From Subtercola boreus (lineage in GTDB: Bacteria; Actinomycetota; Actinomycetes; Actinomycetales; Microbacteriaceae): a DNA stretch of 64,000 bases. The translations under genes were made by a program, and so were the position numbers. Under the pieces are notes generated by a model, which made no database searches, had not been told where the DNA came from, and saw only the letters and a list, made by a program, of their open reading frames with translations. Below, piece after piece: positions 1 through 7,973 of the stretch; the first letter of the stretch is position 1, and each line of letters starts with the position of its first letter. The stretch lies in contig NZ_NBXB01000001.1 of assembly GCF_003399635.1 (NCBI RefSeq), positions 1 through 64,000 on the forward strand, read 5' to 3'.

Positions 1-183
1 AGCAGCCACCACAAAGTCAAACACCACACCGAATGGTCGGTAGAACAAGCACCTCACGGCACCATCACCTGGACCTCACCCGCCGGACACGAATACACCG
101 TCGAACCCACCCCCATCGCACCACCCATCGCACCACCCACCATCCGGTTCGACAACAGACCCACCACACCACCACCCTTCTGA
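1..183 (+). CDS. DUF222/HNH endonuclease family protein, C-terminal fragment
   Basis: Frame 1 is open from the window edge to a TGA at 181. The 60 visible residues contain HHKVKHHTEWSVEQ followed by TWTSPAGHEYTVEP and a proline-rich end. This matches the C-terminus of the DUF222/HNH endonuclease (13E12-repeat) proteins that are multicopy in Microbacteriaceae; the His-rich start is the tail of the HNH motif. The N-terminus lies outside the window. Codon use is C- and A-rich, as in other members of this family. The identification rests on motif recognition only. Confidence 0.65.
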   Translation, partial: SSHHKVKHHTEWSVEQAPHGTITWTSPAGHEYTVEPTPIAPPIAPPTIRFDNRPTTPPPF

Positions 184-253
184 CAGGGGCCCCGCCAGAT
201 CCAGGAGAGTTTTGAACAGAGGCGCTCCTGCAGCACGGGCAGGGCTCGGCGCG

Positions 254-748
254 TCAGACGGAGGCGGCGACCGAGCCCGCGGCGGCGGGGAGGTCGCGGG
301 CGAAGCAGAGCGATCCTTCCGAGTGCACGTAGTGGCCGAAGAGGGGGATGCGCGTGTATCCCTCTCGCGTGTAGAAGCGCACGGCGTCGGGCTGGGCGGG
401 GCCCGTTTCGAGTTTGAGCGTCGTGATTCCTCGCGCGGCGGCCTCCGCTTCGAGGGCTCGGAGGATCGCCGTCGAGACGCCGCTTCCCCGCGAGGCCTTC
501 ACCACGAACATCCGCTTCACTTCGGCTTCGGACGGTCCGAGCATCCGGAGCGCACCACAGCCCACGGCCGAACCGTTCTCGTCGCGGGCCACCAGGAACA
601 CTGCGATGTCGTCGGCTGACGGCTTCACGCCCGGTTCTGTGTCGGCACCGTACCGGGTGTCGAGTTCGTCCCGTTGGGCGCGGCGCAGGGTCTCGCCGTC
701 GGGGTGGTTCCAGTCGGTGGGCAGGATTGTCAGGGTCACAGGATCCAT
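254..748 (-). CDS. GNAT family N-acetyltransferase
   Basis: Encodes 164 residues, the usual size of a single-domain GNAT enzyme, which transfers an acetyl group from acetyl-CoA to an amine. The acetyl-CoA binding motif A is visible as VKRMFV (77-82) running into RGSGVS (87-92), followed by the helix of that motif. The C-terminal part has the EKxGF-like element FYTREGYTRIP. The substrate cannot be read from sequence. The ATG at 748 follows a GAGGATGAG stretch. It is convergent with the DUF222 fragment on its left and divergent from a second, unrelated GNAT gene. Confidence 0.85.
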   Translation of the reverse strand: MDPVTLTILPTDWNHPDGETLRRAQRDELDTRYGADTEPGVKPSADDIAVFLVARDENGSAVGCGALRMLGPSEAEVKRMFVVKASRGSGVSTAILRALEAEAAARGITTLKLETGPAQPDAVRFYTREGYTRIPLFGHYVHSEGSLCFARDLPAAAGSVAASV

Positions 749-867
749 TTTCGCTCATCCTCGAGGCTCCCCCGTCTGCCCCACGCATCGCACAGCCGAC
801 CAGCCCGCTCCGCACAGCCGACCAACCCGCCCCAGCACGCGAGGCCGCGCGAGTTTAGGCTGGGTGG

Positions 868-1377
868 GTGAACACCCCGTCGATCACCGTGCGCCGCACC
901 GCAGAGAGCGACTGGGCCGCGGTGCGCACGCTGCGGCTCGAGATGCTCGCGGACACGCCCATCGCTTTCGGCGAGACGCTCGCGGCCGCCGAGTCACTCG
1001 GGGAGGCGGCGTGGCGCGAGCGGGCCCGCCGGGGTGAGAACCCGCGCGGTACGGCACTGGTTGCGATCGACGAGAGCGCGGGCGGGCGGTGGGTCGGCAC
1101 GATGGGCGGGTACCGCGATCCGGTGGGTCCGATGCTGGTGGGCGTCTACGTGACGCCCGACTATCGCGGGCGCGCGTCGGGTGTCACAGATCTGCTGCTC
1201 CAGGGCATCGAGGAGTGGGCGCGCAGCGAGTCCGATGCCCTCTACCTGCACGTGCACACGGAGAACGCGCGGGCGATCGCAGCGTACGAGCGCCGTGGGT
1301 ACATCGCCACGGGAGTGCTCTTTCCGTACATCCTGAACCCGCACCAGCGCGAGATGGAGATGCGCAAGGCACTCTGA
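868..1377 (+). CDS. GNAT family N-acetyltransferase
   Basis: Encodes a 169-residue single-domain acetyltransferase. Motif A is VGVYVTPDYRGRASG (91-105), with the C-terminal NARAIAAYERRGY signature typical of RimI/PhnO-like GNATs. Substrate is unknown. The start is GTG at 868; a TAGGCT hexamer at 856-861 lies exactly 7-12 nt upstream and there is no Shine-Dalgarno, so the mRNA is probably leaderless. It ends 16 bp before the stop of the convergent sugar permease gene. Confidence 0.85.
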   Translation: MNTPSITVRRTAESDWAAVRTLRLEMLADTPIAFGETLAAAESLGEAAWRERARRGENPRGTALVAIDESAGGRWVGTMGGYRDPVGPMLVGVYVTPDYRGRASGVTDLLLQGIEEWARSESDALYLHVHTENARAIAAYERRGYIATGVLFPYILNPHQREMEMRKAL

Positions 1378-1392
1378 GTGCCGAAGCCGGGC

Positions 1393-2214
1393 TCAGCGGA
1401 TCCCGCTCCGCGCAAAGCCCTGCACGAAGTACCGCTGGAACACCAGGAACAGCACCACCATCGGCAACACGTTGATGAGCGCGAAGGCCATGGTTCCGCC
1501 GTAGTCCGCACCGAACTGGCCCTGCAGGTAGAGCAACCCGATCGGCAGCGTGAACAGCGCGTTCTGCTTCAGAGCGATCAGCGGCCAGGCGAAGTCGTTC
1601 CAGGTCTGCAGAAGGCTCATGAAGAACAGCACCGCGATCAGTGGTTTCGAGAGCGGCAGGATGATTCGGGTGAACACCCGCCAGTTGCCGGCCCCGTCCA
1701 TCCGTGCCGCCTCGATCAGGTCGCGCGGAATGGCGAGGATGAACTGTCGGGCCAGGAAGAGCCCGAACGCCGAGGCGGCCGTCGGCAGGATGACGGCCCA
1801 GTAGCTGCCGTAGAGCCCGAGCCCGGTGACCAGCCCGAAGAGCGGGACCATGATGACCTGCACCGGGATCATCAGCGTCGCGAGCGCGATCAGGAACAGC
1901 ACGGTCGAGCCCCGGAAGCGCAGGTCCGCGAGCGCGTACCCGCCCAGCAGGTTGACGGTCACGGTGATGATCGCCACGCTGACGGCGATCGCGGTCGAGT
2001 TGCCGAACCAGGTCGCGATGGGGAAGGCCGCGAACACCCGCTCGAAGTTCGCGAACGTGAGGTTCTCGGGCCAGAGGCGGAGCTCACCGCCGAGCAGGTC
2101 GGAGCGGGTCGAGAAGGCGACCACGATCATCCAGTAGAGCGGAAAGATCACAATGATCGAGATGATGACGGCGAGGGCGACGCGCACCATGCGCCAGCGG
2201 AGCGTTTCGGTCAC
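1393..2214 (-). CDS. carbohydrate ABC transporter permease (MalG/CUT1 type)
   Basis: Encodes 273 residues with about six hydrophobic segments and the cytoplasmic EAA loop (EAARMDGAGNWRVF) that docks the ATPase in binding-protein-dependent importers. The N-terminus (TETLRWRMVRVALAV) and single EAA loop fit the MalG-type second permease of CUT1 sugar importers. It is the last gene of a three-gene operon, 10 bp after the MalF-type permease. No ATPase is encoded here; CUT1 systems of actinobacteria commonly use a shared MsiK/UgpC-type ATPase encoded elsewhere. The sugar is unknown. Confidence 0.9.
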   Translation of the reverse strand: MTETLRWRMVRVALAVIISIIVIFPLYWMIVVAFSTRSDLLGGELRLWPENLTFANFERVFAAFPIATWFGNSTAIAVSVAIITVTVNLLGGYALADLRFRGSTVLFLIALATLMIPVQVIMVPLFGLVTGLGLYGSYWAVILPTAASAFGLFLARQFILAIPRDLIEAARMDGAGNWRVFTRIILPLSKPLIAVLFFMSLLQTWNDFAWPLIALKQNALFTLPIGLLYLQGQFGADYGGTMAFALINVLPMVVLFLVFQRYFVQGFARSGIR

Positions 2215-2224
2215 GGCGGCTCTC

Positions 2225-3205
2225 CTAATCGACCAGGTCGCGGGTTCGGCTGACCCGCCACTGCACGGCGGTGAAGACGAGCGTGATCACCAGCAGCACG
2301 ACTCCGATGGCGGCCGCGTAGCCCTGGTCCCGGGTGACGAACCCGTTGTTGTAGGCGTAGGTCACGAGAACGGATGTCGCGTTCTGGGGCCCTCCGCCCG
2401 TGAGGACGAAGACGATGTCGAACACCTGGAACGAGTAGATGACGTTCATGATCAGCAAGAAGAACGACGACGGACCGACCAGGGGAACGGTCACGAACCG
2501 AAAACGCTGCCAACCACCGGCCCCGTCGAGCCGGGCCGCCTCGTAGAGCCCGGGGCTGATCCCCTGCAGGCCCGCCAGGTAGATCAGCATGTTGAAGCCC
2601 ACCCGCCACCACAGTGTCACGATGACCACGGAGGCGAAGGCGGCGGCACCGCCCGACTGCCATTCGACCGCGGGCAGACCGACGAATTTGAGCAGCTTGT
2701 CGAGCACCCCGTTGTTCTGGTCGAAGACCAGCACACCGATGAGGGCCGTCGCGACTCCGGAGATCGCCATCGGCAGGATCAGGATGCTGCGGAAGAGCCC
2801 CCGCGCCGGCAGCACCGAGTTCATCAGCACGGCCGCCCCGAGGCCGAGCAGCATCGACAGCGGCGTGACGATCGCCGTGAAGAGAGCGGTGTTGATGGTC
2901 GAACGCCAGAACACGGGGTCTGTCGCCAGTCGGGCGTAGTTGTCGATCCCGGTGAATGTTCCGGTACCGAATCCGTCGGTGCGCTGGAAGCTGATGACGA
3001 CAGCCGAGACCAGCGGCACGATGACGAAGAGGCCGAGCAGCAGGAGGTTCGGTGTGAGGAAGGCGTAGCCGGCAAGGGTCTCGCGGGCACGACTGCGGCC
3101 GCGGCGCCGGGGGCTCGCCGTGCGGGCGCCCGCTGCGGAGGGGGTACCCGGCGCGGCAGAAGCAGCGGCGGCAGCCCCCGCGCCGAGGCCGACGGCAGCG
3201 GTCAT
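2225..3205 (-). CDS. carbohydrate ABC transporter permease (MalF/CUT1 type)
   Basis: Encodes 326 residues: an Ala/Pro-rich cytoplasmic head of about 40 residues, a first membrane segment at TLAGYAFLTPNLLLLGLFVIVP, and five further segments. The EAA loop is EAARLDGAGGWQRF. Forms a heterodimeric inner-membrane channel with the MalG-type partner. Its start overlaps the stop of the substrate-binding protein gene by 4 bp (3202-3205), which indicates translational coupling in one operon. Confidence 0.9.
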   Translation of the reverse strand: MTAAVGLGAGAAAAASAAPGTPSAAGARTASPRRRGRSRARETLAGYAFLTPNLLLLGLFVIVPLVSAVVISFQRTDGFGTGTFTGIDNYARLATDPVFWRSTINTALFTAIVTPLSMLLGLGAAVLMNSVLPARGLFRSILILPMAISGVATALIGVLVFDQNNGVLDKLLKFVGLPAVEWQSGGAAAFASVVIVTLWWRVGFNMLIYLAGLQGISPGLYEAARLDGAGGWQRFRFVTVPLVGPSSFFLLIMNVIYSFQVFDIVFVLTGGGPQNATSVLVTYAYNNGFVTRDQGYAAAIGVVLLVITLVFTAVQWRVSRTRDLVD

Positions 3206-4530
3206 GACCCGGCCGTCGCGGCCGCGATCCCCGACGTCATCGCGGCGAGCGTGTCGGATGTGCTCTGGCCGCCGACGAAGGCCTGCTCGAGCTGGTCCTG
3301 CAGCACCGTGATGATCTTCGACATCGACGGTGACGTGACCTGCCCGGAGTCCTTGGCCTGCACGCTCGACGCCTGGCCGACGAACACCGGCGAGAGTTCG
3401 GGGCGCACCGCGAAGTCGATCCCGCTCGCCGTGAGGTCGGCGCGGGTCGGCAGCAGCGAGGCTCCCGCGCAGAACTGCCGCATCTCCTCCTCCTGGGTGA
3501 CGAACTGCAGGAACGCGCTGGCGAGCTCCGGGTTCGCCGTGGCCTTGGTGGCGACCAGGGCGTTGCCGCCGAAGTCTCCCGCCGAGCGCACGTTACGGGG
3601 GGAGAACGTGGCTCCCCATTCGAAGTCGAGTGTCGACGTAGCATCCGGAACCAGGAAGGCACCCGCCGACACCATCGCCGAGGTCTGGGCGTACCAGATG
3701 TCGCTGGCGAGGGTCGTCGACTTGACCGAGTTGTTCTGCGGCACGAAATTCGAGCTGAAGAAGTTCTTCGTGTAGTCGACCGCCTTGCGGCCGGCGTCCG
3801 AGTCGATCGCCGGGGTCACGAGGTCGTCGTTCAGGAACGCACCGTCGGATTCGAACAGCCAGCTGAGCCAGCGGGTGACGCCGTTGCCCTGCCAGTTCGC
3901 GGCGTACGGATACTTGTCAGCCGGCAGGGATCCGCGGAGCTTCTGCAGCACGGAGCCGAATTCATCCCAGCTCCACGCGTCGTCGAGGGTGGTCGGAATC
4001 GAGGTAATGCCGGCCGTCTCGAGGGCGGCCCTGTTGTACAGGATGACCGAGGTGTCGGTGTGGTGGGGAACACCGTATGGGGTCTTCCTGTTCTGCACAG
4101 CAGCCCAGGCCGCGGGCGTGAACGCATCGCTGAAGCCTGCGGGCAGGTAGCTACTCAAGTCGAGGAGCTGGTCGCGCCCGGCGTAACTGCCGAACGTGTA
4201 GTAAGGCACGCGGAAAATGTCCGGCGGGTTGCCCGCCTGCAGCTGGGCATCGATGTTGGTGAACATCTGGCCGTAGGGAACGGAGTTCAGGGAGACGGTC
4301 GCCCCGGCGTTCGCCTGCTGGAACCGGTCGATGGCCGACTTGAAGCCCGCCAGTTCGGCGTCGGTGCCCCAGGTCGTGAAGGTGAGGGTGCCCGTGGCGC
4401 CCGAGCCGCCCGAGCCGGTTGCTCCGCCGCCCGACGTGGTCGCGGGGGGCGCGAACCCGCAGCCCGCGAGGAGGAGCGGGAGGGATGCGGCCGCCGCACC
4501 GATCAGGATTTGGCGTCGAGTGAGCTCCAT
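3202..4530 (-). CDS. extracellular solute-binding lipoprotein of sugar ABC transporter
   Basis: Encodes 442 residues of the SBP_bac_1 (CUT1) type that captures a sugar outside the membrane. The N-terminus has twin arginines (LTRRQILIG) and a lipobox LLAGC at about residues 20-24, so it is probably exported by Tat and lipid-anchored. A Gly/Ser/Thr linker follows, then the TWGTDAELAGFKSAIDRF start of the mature fold. First gene of the operon with both permeases. It lies downstream of and codirectional with a TetR gene, but that regulator's operators are far upstream, so control of this operon is not evident. Confidence 0.9.
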   Translation of the reverse strand: MELTRRQILIGAAAASLPLLLAGCGFAPPATTSGGGATGSGGSGATGTLTFTTWGTDAELAGFKSAIDRFQQANAGATVSLNSVPYGQMFTNIDAQLQAGNPPDIFRVPYYTFGSYAGRDQLLDLSSYLPAGFSDAFTPAAWAAVQNRKTPYGVPHHTDTSVILYNRAALETAGITSIPTTLDDAWSWDEFGSVLQKLRGSLPADKYPYAANWQGNGVTRWLSWLFESDGAFLNDDLVTPAIDSDAGRKAVDYTKNFFSSNFVPQNNSVKSTTLASDIWYAQTSAMVSAGAFLVPDATSTLDFEWGATFSPRNVRSAGDFGGNALVATKATANPELASAFLQFVTQEEEMRQFCAGASLLPTRADLTASGIDFAVRPELSPVFVGQASSVQAKDSGQVTSPSMSKIITVLQDQLEQAFVGGQSTSDTLAAMTSGIAAATAGS

Positions 4531-4633
4531 GGGGGATCCTTCCGAGTACGCGTGTGCGTGCGCGTGTGCGAGACAAGCAGTCTCACCCGCGCGCCCCGGA
4601 CTCCGACAGGGCTTGCGCGCCGCGCAGAATCCG

Positions 4634-5200
4634 TCAGGATGCCGCGGTCAGCTCGCGCAGCTCCGCGAGCGCCATGCGGATGCACTCGGCGAAATCGCCG
4701 GGCGGATCGGCGCCCACCCAGGTGTCGAACCCGATCGAGAACACGCTGACCCCGGTGTGGGCAGCGAGCCGAGCCGGAAGGGCCGCGACCCCGCGCAGGC
4801 GGAGGGCATCCGCGGCCGCCTCCCCCAGCGCGGACAGTTTGAGCAGCTCCCGCTCCATCAGGCTGGGGTTCGCCGCGAGCAACGCGGCTCGCTGGCAGGA
4901 CCAATCGCGGTTGCCGCCGATGCGCTCTGCCCCCGCGAACATCCCGGCGAGCACCGCATCGACCGGCGACGCCTCGGTCGGCGCGGCCTCGATCGCTTCC
5001 AGCACAATTCGCTGCAGCTCACTCGCACCCCCGAAGAGCACCTCGCGCTTGTCGGCGAAGTAGCGGAAGAAGGTGCGCTCGGTCACCCCGGCCCGCTCGG
5101 CGATCTCCGCCGCGGTCGTCTGCTCGAATCCCCGCTCGACGTACAGCTCCATGGCACTCTGCATCAGGCGGCCCTCGGCGCCCGGTTTCCATCGTCCCAT
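4634..5200 (-). CDS. TetR/AcrR family transcriptional regulator
   Basis: Encodes 188 residues. The N-terminal helix-turn-helix is clear (TAAEIAERAGVTERTFFRYF, about 29-48) and is followed by a ligand/dimerisation domain without a recognisable ligand. The ATG at 5200 is preceded by TAGACT at 5207-5212 on the minus strand, 7-12 nt upstream, so translation is probably leaderless. It is divergent from an NAD-dependent epimerase-like gene, and two palindromes sit in the gap. By analogy with this family it most likely represses itself and that neighbour. Confidence 0.9.
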   Translation of the reverse strand: MGRWKPGAEGRLMQSAMELYVERGFEQTTAAEIAERAGVTERTFFRYFADKREVLFGGASELQRIVLEAIEAAPTEASPVDAVLAGMFAGAERIGGNRDWSCQRAALLAANPSLMERELLKLSALGEAAADALRLRGVAALPARLAAHTGVSVFSIGFDTWVGADPPGDFAECIRMALAELRELTAAS

Positions 5201-5230
5201 CTATCCAGTCTAGCAATCGGGCGAACAAAC

Positions 5231-5249
5231 GATGTCGGTGACTGACATC
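5231..5249. promoter_or_regulatory. TetR operator 1 (palindrome)
   Basis: The 19-bp element reads GATGTC-G-GTGAC-T-GACATC, with 6-bp outer arms that are exact inverted repeats and a pseudo-symmetric centre. It shares the GTC and GAC arm core with the second palindrome 16 bp downstream. It lies where the -35 of the + strand gene would be (about 5233-5238, relative to TACGGT at 5256-5261) and close to the -35 of the divergent tetR. Confidence 0.7.
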
Positions 5250-5265
5250 GCGTGTTACGGTTCTG

Positions 5266-5282
5266 ATGTCAGCAACTGACAT
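5266..5282. promoter_or_regulatory. TetR operator 2 (perfect palindrome)
   Basis: ATGTCAG-CAA-CTGACAT is a perfect 7-3-7 inverted repeat. It covers the predicted transcription start (about 5268) of the SDR/epimerase gene, assuming TACGGT at 5256-5261 is the -10. With operator 1 it brackets the promoter, a normal arrangement for TetR repression of a divergent target. Confidence 0.7.
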
Positions 5283-5320
5283 GGATGTCCGGCCCACGAG
5301 CCGGAGGAATGGAGAACATC

Positions 5321-6220
5321 ATGCGCGTATTCGTCACCGGCGCTTCCGGCTGGATCGGCTCAGCCGTCGTCCCCGAGCTTCTGGATGCCGGCCACACCGT
5401 GACCGGACTCGCCCGCAGCCAGGCGTCGGCGGACGCCCTCACCGCGGCCGGTGTCACGCCGCTCGCCGGGAGCCTCGACGACCTCGAGAGCCTGAAGGCC
5501 GGCGCAGCCGACTCCGACGGCGTCATCCACCTCGGCTTCAAGCACGACTTCAGCGACATGGCAGGCGCCGGGCGCACCGAGCGGGCCGCCGTCACCGCGC
5601 TCGGCGACACCCTCGCAGGCTCCGACCGCCCCCTGCTGTTCGCCGCCGGAGTCGCCGGCCTCACCCCGGGCCGCGCCGTCACCGAGAACGACCCGTCACC
5701 CGCGGTCGGCCCCGATGCTCCCCGCGGCGGCGGCGAGAACTTCGCCTTCGAGTACGCCTCGCGCGGTGTTCGCCCCGTCTCGCTGCGATTCGCCCCCACC
5801 GTGCACGGCGAAGGCGACCACGGCTTCATGTCGACGATCGCCGGTGTCGCGCGCGATCGCGGCGTCTCGGGATACGTCGGCGACGGGTCGAACCGCTGGG
5901 CGGCCGTCAATCGCAGCGACGCCGCCAGGCTCGTGCGTCTGGCACTCGAGCAGGCCGAAGCCGGCGCGATCGTGCACGCGGTGGGAGAGGAGGGCATCAG
6001 CGCCCGCGAGATCGCCGAGACCATCGGACGCCAGCTCGGTGTGCCGGCCGAGTCGGTGGCTCCGGATGCCGCAGCCAGCCATTTCGGCTGGATCGGCATG
6101 TTCTTCGGGCTCGACATGTCCGCCTCGAGCGTGCTGACCCAGCAGCGGTTCGGCTGGTCGCCCACCCACCCCGGCCTGGTGGCCGAACTCGAGGCCGGCT
6201 ACTACACCCGCCGCGCGTAG
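5321..6220 (+). CDS. NAD-dependent epimerase/dehydratase-like SDR family oxidoreductase
   Basis: Encodes 299 residues of the extended short-chain dehydrogenase fold. The Rossmann motif GASGWIG is at 7-13. The usual catalytic YxxxK is not obvious, which is common in the atypical subgroup that acts as NAD(P)-binding reductases of unknown substrate. The start is ATG 5321, 13 nt after GGAGG at 5303-5307; upstream in-frame ATGs at 5285 and 5309 overlap or follow the operator poorly. It is divergent from and probably repressed by the TetR gene. Its end overlaps the convergent diiron protein gene by 19 bp. Confidence 0.85.
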   Translation: MRVFVTGASGWIGSAVVPELLDAGHTVTGLARSQASADALTAAGVTPLAGSLDDLESLKAGAADSDGVIHLGFKHDFSDMAGAGRTERAAVTALGDTLAGSDRPLLFAAGVAGLTPGRAVTENDPSPAVGPDAPRGGGENFAFEYASRGVRPVSLRFAPTVHGEGDHGFMSTIAGVARDRGVSGYVGDGSNRWAAVNRSDAARLVRLALEQAEAGAIVHAVGEEGISAREIAETIGRQLGVPAESVAPDAAASHFGWIGMFFGLDMSASSVLTQQRFGWSPTHPGLVAELEAGYYTRRA

Positions 6221-7008
6221 CCCGCGAAGTACTCGCGGGCCTCCACCCCGGGGCCGAACGCCGGAGGCTCGGCCCCGAGACGGAAGGCCGCGGGAACGGC
6301 TCGCCCGAACTGGCCGAGCGCCCGTCGCCAGAACACGGTCGGCGAGAGCCCCAGGGCGCGCATCGCGGCACCGTGGTCGACCGCGAGCACGGTGGCCGCA
6401 CCGACGGCGACGATCCATGCGGCGCCGGCCGCGAGCATCCGCGCCGCCCGGGGAGTGCGCGCGAAACCGGCCCGCAGCTGGTCGATCTGGAACTTCACGT
6501 GCTCCACCTCGTCGGTCAGCACCCGGCGCGCCACGCCGTGGATGACCGGATCGCTCGACCGGCTGAGCGCTCCGAAGTACTCCATCGCCGTCGTCTCTGC
6601 GATGAGGAACAGCGTCACCTCGGTGCGGAGGCCGAGTACTCGGCGCAGGACGACAAAGCAAGCATCCGACCAGTGCGAGGTCAACCGGCTCTCACCGAAC
6701 CGTTCCAGAGCGGCGGCGAACAGCGCGGAATGCTTCTGCTCCTCGCCGATGAAGCGGATGAGCGCCGATTCGTACGCGGGGTCGTGGCGGCGTGCTGCCT
6801 TGCCGAGCAGCCCCTGGCCCTCACCGCTCTCGCCGAGCTCGAAGCGCTGCAGCGAGCGCGCTATCGCCACCACGTCGGCGGGCGGGAGCAGGCACACCGA
6901 CTGCCAGGGAATCAGCGCATCCAGCCGATCGTGTCTCGCGGTATTGGCTTCGAAATAGGCGTCCCAGATGCCGAAGTCTGGCGTCTGGAAAGGTGTGGGC
7001 GTGGGCAT
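6202..7008 (-). CDS. ferritin-like/AurF-type diiron protein
   Basis: Encodes 268 residues, mostly helical. Candidate metal ligands are present as EEQKH (ExxxH-like, near residue 90), ETTAMEYF, and DEVEHVKF (ExxH), the pattern of diiron oxygenases of the p-aminobenzoate N-oxygenase AurF family and related ferritin-like proteins. The substrate cannot be predicted. The start is ATG 7008, behind AGGAG at 6 nt; an upstream ATG at 7074 lacks a ribosome site. The 3' end overlaps the convergent SDR gene. No partner reductase is adjacent, although an FAD siderophore-interacting protein remnant lies just upstream. Confidence 0.7.
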   Translation of the reverse strand: MPTPTPFQTPDFGIWDAYFEANTARHDRLDALIPWQSVCLLPPADVVAIARSLQRFELGESGEGQGLLGKAARRHDPAYESALIRFIGEEQKHSALFAAALERFGESRLTSHWSDACFVVLRRVLGLRTEVTLFLIAETTAMEYFGALSRSSDPVIHGVARRVLTDEVEHVKFQIDQLRAGFARTPRAARMLAAGAAWIVAVGAATVLAVDHGAAMRALGLSPTVFWRRALGQFGRAVPAAFRLGAEPPAFGPGVEAREYFAGYARRV

Positions 7009-7138
7009 CCGGTCTCCTGTCGTCGGGCAGGTCCTCGGTGGCCGGGTGGCGATCGAGGAGGGCCTGCCATTCACTTGCAGGCCTCAAACTATCGAATATC
7101 GATATGAATTGCACGCTTTTCGATATGGAAAGGCGTGG

Positions 7139-7932
7139 TCAGTCAGAGACAGGCGCGATGACCCCCACCGGTTCGCGCTTCTCGGCCTGGAACCGGTCCT
7201 CGGTGCGGCCGGCGGCCCAGTACCCCGAGAGCGACAGCTCCGAGCGCAGCACGCCGCGGCGCTTGAAGACATCGCGGAGCTCCTTCATCGACTCCCGCTC
7301 GCCGTGCGCGAACACCTGCGGCCGGCCCGCGAGCCAGTCGGCGCCGTCGACTGCCGCTGCGAGCGTCAGACCGGGGGCGCTGTGGATCCAGACCACCGTC
7401 ACGTCGGCCGGAACATCCAGAACCAGCTCGTCGGCGGCATCCGTCACCTCCACGAACGCGAGGCCGCGAGCAGTGCGGGGCAGGCGGCGAGCGCAGATGC
7501 GATGGCGGGCAGGACGGACTGGTCGCCGGCGAACAGATGCCAGTCGGCAGCGGGATCGGGCGCGTAACCGGCACCCGGGCCGGCAAAGGTCAGCAGGTCG
7601 CCGGGCTCTGCCGCAGCTGCCCACGGCCCGGCGAGTCCCTCGTCGCCGTGCACCACGAAGTCGATGGAGAGCGTGCGCGCGACGGGGTCGACCTCCCGCA
7701 CGGTGTAGGTGCGCGTGACCGGCAGCTCCCCCGGTGCGGCGAACGCGATCTTGACATATTTGTCGGTGGAGTCGTTCGCCTGGAACGCGTCGAACTCGTC
7801 GCCGCCCAGCACGATGCGAACAAGGTGGGGGCTGAGCTGCTCGCGGCGCACGACGGCGAGGGTGATCTGCGGGCGCGCAGGGCGCTGGGTCTGGGATGGG
7901 GTCGGGGTCGGGGTCGGGGTCGGGAATGTCAT
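7139..7932 (-). pseudogene. siderophore-interacting protein (FAD/NADPH ferric reductase family), frameshifted
   Basis: The N-terminal half is read from ATG 7932 (AAGGAG 6-7 nt upstream) and has the SIP FAD domain with RTYTVREVD and DFVVHGDEGLAGPWA, then HLFAGDQSVLPAIASAL. That frame stops near 7444. The rest of the family (GLAFVEVTDAADEL, the NADPH-binding domain, ending SGYWAAGRTED and EKREPVGVI) continues in the next frame to a TGA at 7139. The shift lies around 7463-7480. This is either a true pseudogene or a one-base sequence error; the full length (about 264 codons) is normal for the family. Intact, the protein would release iron from imported siderophores in the cytoplasm. Confidence 0.8.
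7898..7921. repeat. hexanucleotide tandem repeat inside the SIP gene
   Basis: Four exact copies of GGGGTC (plus strand) encode a Pro-Thr run at the N-terminus of the siderophore-interacting protein. The unit is 6 bp, so copy-number change would lengthen the tail without shifting the frame. Confidence 0.8.
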
Positions 7933-7950
7933 CGGCTTGCTCCTTCGAAG

Positions 7951-7969
7951 TAAGGCAAGCCTGACAAGC
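7951..7969 (-). promoter_or_regulatory. possible DtxR/IdeR iron box upstream of the SIP gene
   Basis: On the minus strand the element matches the 19-bp IdeR consensus TWAGGTWAGSCTWACCTWA at about 13 positions, mainly in the right half, around an AGGC-TT-GCCT core. It lies 19 bp before the SIP start. It is weaker than the box before the heme oxygenase gene, but the target family fits iron control. Confidence 0.45.
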
Positions 7970-7973
7970 CGCC

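Noticed and set aside
54-815. 253-residue minus-strand open frame overlapping the first GNAT gene
   Set aside because: Arg/Pro-rich, no domain, and it covers a clear GNAT gene on the same strand in another frame; a GC-rich shadow.
2153-3775. 540-residue plus-strand open frame
   Set aside because: Antisense to the two permeases and the binding protein; rich in Asp, Glu, Arg and His as such shadows are.
5266-7107. 613-residue plus-strand open frame
   Set aside because: Covers the SDR gene in another frame and antisense to the diiron gene; Arg-rich without motifs.
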